From Scandinavium sp002470465 (GTDB taxonomy: Bacteria > Pseudomonadota > Gammaproteobacteria > Enterobacterales > Enterobacteriaceae): a stretch of 64,000 nt of DNA. The stretch lies in assembly GCF_040750395.1 (NCBI RefSeq), contig NZ_JBFLVD010000035.1, forward strand, positions 42,251 to 106,250, written 5' to 3'. The position numbers and the translations under genes are program-made. The first letter of the stretch is position 1, and every line of letters starts with the position of its first letter. The notes under the pieces were generated by a model, which was not told the DNA's origin, searched no databases, and saw only the letters and a program-made list of their open reading frames with translations. Of this stretch, positions 60,304 through 64,000 are shown piece after piece.

Positions 60304-60777
60304 ATGGATTACAGCATCACTCAGCAGCAAAAACGCGTAGTGGCCGGTTTTCACATGGTCGGTCCGTGGGAGCAGACCGTAAAGCAGGGCTTCGAACAGC
60401 TGGCAATGTGGGTTAGCGGGCAAAAGATCCCGGTGAAAGAGTGGGTGGCCGTTTATTACGATAATCCTGACGAAGTCCCGGCCGAAAAGTTGCGCTGTGA
60501 TACCGTTGTCACAGTAGCGGATGGGTTCACGCCGCCAGCTAACAGTGAAGGGGTGATCGTCACTGAAGTGGAGGCAGGGCTGTACGCCAAAGCGTCGGCG
60601 CGCGTGATCGATCATGACTTCTCCACGCCATGGTATCAGTTCTTCAACAGCGTATTGCAGGATAAAGACCATGAGCTGGATGCGAAGCCATGCTTCGAAC
60701 TGTACCTCAACGACGGCAATCAGGACGGCCACTGGGATATCGAAATGTATGTCCCTGTTAAAAAACGCCGCGTTTAA
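60304..60777 (+). CDS. sbmC: SbmC (GyrI), DNA gyrase inhibitor
   Basis: SbmC binds DNA gyrase and protects cells against microcin B17 and some other gyrase poisons. The 157-residue product, the E. coli length, is a GyrI-like effector-binding domain with the core G-F-H-M-V-G-P-W near residue 18 and the C-terminal Y-V-P-V strand. A GGAGG ribosome site lies upstream. The LexA-like box suggests SOS induction. Confidence 0.95.
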   Translation: MDYSITQQQKRVVAGFHMVGPWEQTVKQGFEQLAMWVSGQKIPVKEWVAVYYDNPDEVPAEKLRCDTVVTVADGFTPPANSEGVIVTEVEAGLYAKASARVIDHDFSTPWYQFFNSVLQDKDHELDAKPCFELYLNDGNQDGHWDIEMYVPVKKRRV

Positions 60778-60878
60778 GGTAAAAATACCTGCTGTCTGAA
60801 AGGTTATTTCTACATTCGTGATGCCAGCGGCAGAAAAACAGATACAATTGTGTTTTCTGCCCAGGCCGGAGAGCGGAT

Positions 60879-61937
60879 GTGCGCGCCGATAAATCACTGA
60901 GTCCTTTTGAAATTCGTCTCTACCGCCACTACCGTGTTGTTCACGGTGTGCGAATTGCTCTTGCGTTTATTCTGACCTTCCTGTTAATCCGGTTGTTTGA
61001 CGTGCCTGAAGGCACCTGGCCGCTCATTACGCTGGTTGTTCTTATGGGGCCTATTTCCTTCTGGGGAAATGTGGTGCCACGTGCGTTCGAACGTATTGGC
61101 GGTACAATCCTTGGATCGGCGATGGGGCTCGTCGCGCTGAAGCTCGAACTGATGTCCCTGCCGTTAATGTTGCTATGGTGCGCGGCAGCGATGTTTCTCT
61201 GCGGCTGGCTGGCGCTCGGTAAGAAGCCGTATCAGGCGCTGCTTATCGGCATCACGCTTTCAGTGGTTGTCGGGGCACCTGCAGGTGATATGCACACCGC
61301 GCTGTGGCGAAGCGGCGATGTGATCATTGGTTCGCTTCTGGCGATGCTGTTCACGGGGATCTGGCCGCAGCGGGCTTTCCTGCACTGGCGTATCCAGATG
61401 GCAGGCTACGTAACGGAGCTTAACCGCCTCTATCAGACCGGATTTTCTCCCAACTTGCTGGAGCGCCCGCGTCTGGAGCGGCGGATGCAAAAAACGCTAA
61501 ACGAAGTCGTCAAGATGCGTGGCCTTATCTCTCCCGCCAGTAAAGAAACCCATATCCAGAAAGCCATTTTTGAAGGGATCCAGACCGTCAACCGCAATCT
61601 GGTCTGTATGCTGGAGCTGCAAATCAACGCGTACTGGGCCTCGCGCGGCAGCCATTATGTGATGCTCAATGCACATACCTTGCGAGACATGCAGCAGATG
61701 ACGCAGCAAACGCTGCTCACCATTGCGCATGCGCTATACGAAGGCAATCCGCAGCCTATTCTTGCCAATAACGAAAAGCTCAATGATATCGTCGCTGAGC
61801 TGCGCCAGCTGGTGAATGATTATAAGGGCGAGAATTTATCGGAAACCCCAATGCATGGCTACGTCTGGTTGAGCATGGAGCTGGCGCGCCAGCTGGAATT
61901 GCTGTCGCATCTGATTTGCCGGGCATTGCGTAAATAA
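60879..61937 (+). CDS. yeeA: YeeA, FUSC-family inner-membrane protein
   Basis: The 352-residue product, the E. coli length, has about five to six membrane helices in its first 165 residues and a cytoplasmic helical C-terminal half. It belongs to the FUSC (fusaric acid resistance/aromatic acid exporter-like) group; the substrate is not known. The start is GTG at 60879 (reading R-A-D-K-S-L-S-P), which matches the conserved N-terminus, with GGAGAG upstream. Confidence 0.93.
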   Translation: MRADKSLSPFEIRLYRHYRVVHGVRIALAFILTFLLIRLFDVPEGTWPLITLVVLMGPISFWGNVVPRAFERIGGTILGSAMGLVALKLELMSLPLMLLWCAAAMFLCGWLALGKKPYQALLIGITLSVVVGAPAGDMHTALWRSGDVIIGSLLAMLFTGIWPQRAFLHWRIQMAGYVTELNRLYQTGFSPNLLERPRLERRMQKTLNEVVKMRGLISPASKETHIQKAIFEGIQTVNRNLVCMLELQINAYWASRGSHYVMLNAHTLRDMQQMTQQTLLTIAHALYEGNPQPILANNEKLNDIVAELRQLVNDYKGENLSETPMHGYVWLSMELARQLELLSHLICRALRK

Positions 61938-62101
61938 CGCCCGGATGGTCACGCTTTACCGGATGGTTGTTTCGATTCAGCTCGGTTTAGGGTTATGATT
62001 AAGCCAGAGCAAAAACCATTGTCATTCACGGTCGCCAGCAGTTATGTTTATCTGTAGCGGCTGTTTTACGAATCCGAATCTCAATTATCAGGGGTGTAAA
62101 A

Positions 62102-62437
62102 ATGGAAACAACCAAACCTTCGTTCCAGGACGTTCTGGAGTTTGTTCGTCTGTTCCGTCGTAAAAACAAACTGCAGCGCGAAATTCAGGACGTTGAGAAA
62201 AAGGTCCGTGACAACCAGAAGCGTGTACTGCTGCTCGACAACCTCAGTGATTACATCAAGCCGGGCATGAGCGTGGAAGCCATTCAGGGCATCATTGCCA
62301 GCATGAAAACCGACTACGAAGATCGCGTAGATGACTACATCATCAAAAATGCTGAACTCTCCAAAGAGCGTCGCGAGATCTCCAAAAAGCTGAAAGTGAT
62401 GGGCGAGCTGAAAACGGCTGATTCTAAAGCAGAATAA
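62102..62437 (+). CDS. tmaR: TmaR (YeeX), polar localisation regulator of PTS enzyme I
   Basis: TmaR gathers at the cell pole and holds enzyme I of the sugar phosphotransferase system there. The 111-residue protein is highly charged and helical, almost all coiled-coil, and nearly identical to E. coli YeeX as I recall it (M-E-T-T-K-P-S-F-Q-D-V). Tyr72, the residue whose phosphorylation is reported to control localisation, is present in T-D-Y-E-D. The C-terminal five residues differ most. Confidence 0.95.
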   Translation: METTKPSFQDVLEFVRLFRRKNKLQREIQDVEKKVRDNQKRVLLLDNLSDYIKPGMSVEAIQGIIASMKTDYEDRVDDYIIKNAELSKERREISKKLKVMGELKTADSKAE

Positions 62438-62458
62438 TAGCGGTATCGGTGAAGAAAG

Positions 62459-62488
62459 CGGTGACGGCAAAGCCTCACCGTTTTTTTT
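62459..62488 (+). terminator. Terminator after tmaR
   Basis: CGGTGA at 62459-62464 pairs with TCACCG at 62475-62480, with an inner GGC/GCC pair, followed by eight T. It is 22 bases after the stop. Confidence 0.92.
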
Positions 62489-62511
62489 GTTCTGCTGAAC
62501 GCAGAAAAGCA

Positions 62512-62537
62512 AAAAGCCTGCTCGAAAGCAGGCTTTT
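62512..62537 (-). terminator. Terminator of tRNA-Asn
   Basis: AAAAGCCTGCT-CGAA-AGCAGGCTTTT is a perfect hairpin just downstream of the minus-strand tRNA-Asn gene. T tracts are present on both strands, so it may also back up the tmaR terminator. Confidence 0.9.
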
Positions 62538-62544
62538 CTAAATT

Positions 62545-62620
62545 TGGCTCCTCTGACTGGACTCGAACCAGTGACATACGGATTAACAGTCCGCCGTTCT
62601 ACCGACTGAACTACAGAGGA
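62545..62620 (-). tRNA. asnT: tRNA-Asn (GTT)
   Basis: The 76-base gene reads TCCTCTGTAGTTCAGTCGGT on the minus strand and ends with an encoded CCA. The anticodon loop is CTGTTAA (anticodon GTT) and the T loop GGTTCGAGTCC is standard. The acceptor stem TCCTCTG/CAGAGGA is perfect. It is identical, as far as I recall, to the E. coli asn tRNA genes of this region; the symbol asnT is given by position. Confidence 0.96.
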
Positions 62621-62720
62621 ATCGTGTGAACGAGGCGCATATTAATAGCCGCCCTATTTTGTGTCAATACTAAATTTAACTGCCTGATTCGATTGCATGA
62701 AATAGAGGCAATGTGTCGTT

Positions 62721-63518
62721 TTAGTGAACTACGCGTAGATTAGCGCTTTCGCTGCCACCATTATCACGCATTCGCTGTAGTGGATCCTGCTGGTAAAAAT
62801 GGCAGAAACGTTGCCACAGTGCCGGGAAACGGGGGGCAAATAATTCAGGTGCGCTGAAGAAGTATTCTGATAGCACGGCGAAACATTCCGCAGGGTCTGT
62901 GGCCGCGTAAGCATCAATGCTGGCGGCGCTTTCACCTACTAAATCAATTTCATCCTGAATGTTGTTCATTGCCGCATGCAGGTCATGTTCCCAGCCTGCG
63001 ACCTCGCGCAGCGATACCAAAGGCACGCCATTAGCGCGATCGCCGTTACGGACGTCAAGCTTGTGCGCCACTTCATGGATTATCAGGTTAAAGCCGGAGG
63101 CGTCGAAGGAGTCCTGAATATCCAGCCAGTTCAGCACGATAGGCCCCTGCTGCCAGCTTTGTCCGGACTGCACCACTCGCTGGTTATGCACGAGTCCAAT
63201 ATCATCTTCCCATTCGTCATCCACGACAAACGGAGCAGGGTAGATCAACACTTCATGAAAGCCGTCAAGCCACTCCAGGCCGAGCGACAGAACCGGCAGG
63301 CAAAACAGCATGGCGATCCTCGCATTCTGCAGTGGCGTCAGCTCTAATCCCTGCAGCAGGACGAGACGCTTATGTTGTAGAAAACGGTCTGCCAGCTGCG
63401 TAAGTCTCAGCTGTTCTTCCGGTGACAGGCTTGCCAGAACAGGGATGGCAAGCGCCTGTTCCCATGGGATATCCGCGTTAAGGGGGGCGTCATTTGCTTT
63501 CCAGGGCCATTTAATCAT
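62721..63518 (-). CDS. mtfA: MtfA, Mlc titration factor / zinc peptidase
   Basis: MtfA (YeeI) binds and inactivates the glucose repressor Mlc, and so affects ptsG expression; it also has aminopeptidase activity. The zinc-binding H-E-V-A-H motif lies near residue 149 in the segment L-I-I-H-E-V-A-H-K-L-D-V-R-N-G. The ATG at 63518 (M-I-K-W-P-W-K) gives 265 residues, as in E. coli. ATG codons at 63551 and 63548 are in frame but have no ribosome site either, so the start is chosen by conservation. Confidence 0.93.
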   Translation of the reverse strand: MIKWPWKANDAPLNADIPWEQALAIPVLASLSPEEQLRLTQLADRFLQHKRLVLLQGLELTPLQNARIAMLFCLPVLSLGLEWLDGFHEVLIYPAPFVVDDEWEDDIGLVHNQRVVQSGQSWQQGPIVLNWLDIQDSFDASGFNLIIHEVAHKLDVRNGDRANGVPLVSLREVAGWEHDLHAAMNNIQDEIDLVGESAASIDAYAATDPAECFAVLSEYFFSAPELFAPRFPALWQRFCHFYQQDPLQRMRDNGGSESANLRVVH

Positions 63519-63610
63519 CGCTTTGCTCGCAAACTCGTCACTTGACATCAATTAAAGGGGCAGGGCCTGTTAAAATGCCAAAGATCCTGGCATCATGGCA
63601 ACCATTCTGC

Positions 63611-63700
63611 GGAGAGATGCCGGAGCGGCTGAACGGACTAGTCTCGAAAACTAGAGTAGGGGCAACTCTACCGGGGGTTCAAATCCCCCTCTCTCCGCCA
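63611..63700 (+). tRNA. serU: tRNA-Ser (CGA)
   Basis: The 90-base gene runs from GGAGAGATGCCGGAGCGGCT to an encoded CCA. The anticodon loop is TCTCGAA (anticodon CGA) on an ACTAG/CTAGA-type stem, and the long variable arm AGTAGGGGCAACTCT is typical of class II serine tRNA. It matches serU apart from the anticodon stem pairs, which are A-T-rich here. The 3' end of this gene is a frequent integration site for islands in enterobacteria. Confidence 0.96.
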
Positions 63701-64000
63701 CTCATTATCTTCAATGCATTGAATTTAAAAATCTTTTCTGTATTTCACATTCCTGGTATGCCACCAGATGTTCACTTCATTTCCTCTCGAACGTTCATTC
63801 CTGAGCAACAATCTGTCTAGCCAATAAGCCAGAACAAATCAGAAGTACTCCGGAGTTTAGCCTTTGCCTTTTTTCAAGTCATTGATGTTTTGTACAACTT
63901 GAGAGTGGTATCTAGCTTTTTGTTCATTTAAGTAAAGACGATGCTGCATTTCTGACCATGCTCCTGACTCTTAAAAATGTGAATCGCCACGGGTTTAACA
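63701..64000. other. Region downstream of tRNA-Ser, no complete gene
   Basis: This final stretch is A+T-rich and has no gene I can support. On the minus strand, 63857-63970 reads as 37 codons ending in D-L-K-K-G-K-G and a stop, bounded upstream by an in-frame stop, with no obvious start. A second minus-strand frame is open from the window end to a stop near 63932. These may be decayed 3' ends of a gene from the right, but the evidence is slim. Confidence 0.5.

Noticed and set aside
61937..61966. Weak REP-like sequence after yeeA (CGCCCGGATGG...TTTACCGGATGG)
   Set aside because: Too short and too degenerate compared with the two clear REP/BIME copies.
63542..63576. Perfect TTGACA at 63542-63547 with TAAAAT at 63571-63576 before tRNA-Ser
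   Set aside because: The spacing of 23 bases is too long for a standard sigma-70 promoter; the tRNA promoter is left unassigned.

Overview
The window is an enterobacterial chromosome segment, most likely from the Enterobacter cloacae complex or a close relative (Lelliottia, Leclercia, Citrobacter-like). This rests on near-complete match in gene order and protein length to the colanic acid - galF - O-antigen - gnd - ugd - his - sbcB region of E. coli and Salmonella, plus a uge gene between ugd and wzz as in Klebsiella/Enterobacter. No species-level marker was checked.

Layout. Bases 1-471 hold the start of yegH (minus strand). Bases 472-1143 are a long regulatory leader with an RcsAB-like box and a JUMPstart/ops element. 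Bases 1144-24113 are the full 20-gene colanic acid operon, wza to wcaM, all on the plus strand: export (wza, wzb, wzc), glycosyl- and acetyltransferases (wcaABCEFIL), polymerase (wcaD), GDP-fucose and GDP-mannose supply (gmd, fcl, gmm, manC, manB), initiating transferase and flippase (wcaJ, wzxC), pyruvylation (wcaK) and wcaM. Several of its intergenic gaps carry palindromic repeats. galF follows at 24259-25152.

Bases 25629-40462 are a strain-specific O-antigen cluster behind a second JUMPstart. It has three parts. The first (25629-30097) looks like the Pseudomonas wbpV-wbpL-wbpM group for making UDP-QuiNAc or UDP-FucNAc and loading it on undecaprenyl phosphate, with a NeuD/PglD-type acyltransferase inserted. 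The second is rfbB-rfbD-rfbA, with rfbC further on, for dTDP-L-rhamnose. The third, distinctly A+T-rich, has an FdtA/QdtA-type ketoisomerase and an aminotransferase (dTDP-Fuc3N or dTDP-Qui3N), a WzxE-like flippase, a Wzy polymerase and three family-2 glycosyltransferases. Four transferases in all predict an O-unit of about four sugars.

From 40663 come housekeeping genes: gnd, ugd, a GNAT acetyltransferase and uge (both minus strand), wzzB, the minus-strand histidine operon hisLGDCBHAFI with its attenuator, then yeeZ, yeeY, plaP, sbcB (minus), dacD, sbmC with a LexA-like box, yeeA, tmaR, tRNA-Asn (minus), mtfA (minus) and tRNA-Ser(CGA). The last 300 bases hold no complete gene.

Most of the window is well known. 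The parts most likely to be new are the O-antigen locus, with its own initiating transferase, a ketoisomerase of mixed signature and no standard Fuc3N/Qui3N acetyltransferase, and the repeats inside the colanic acid operon. I see no phage, CRISPR array, transposase or wholly undescribed system.
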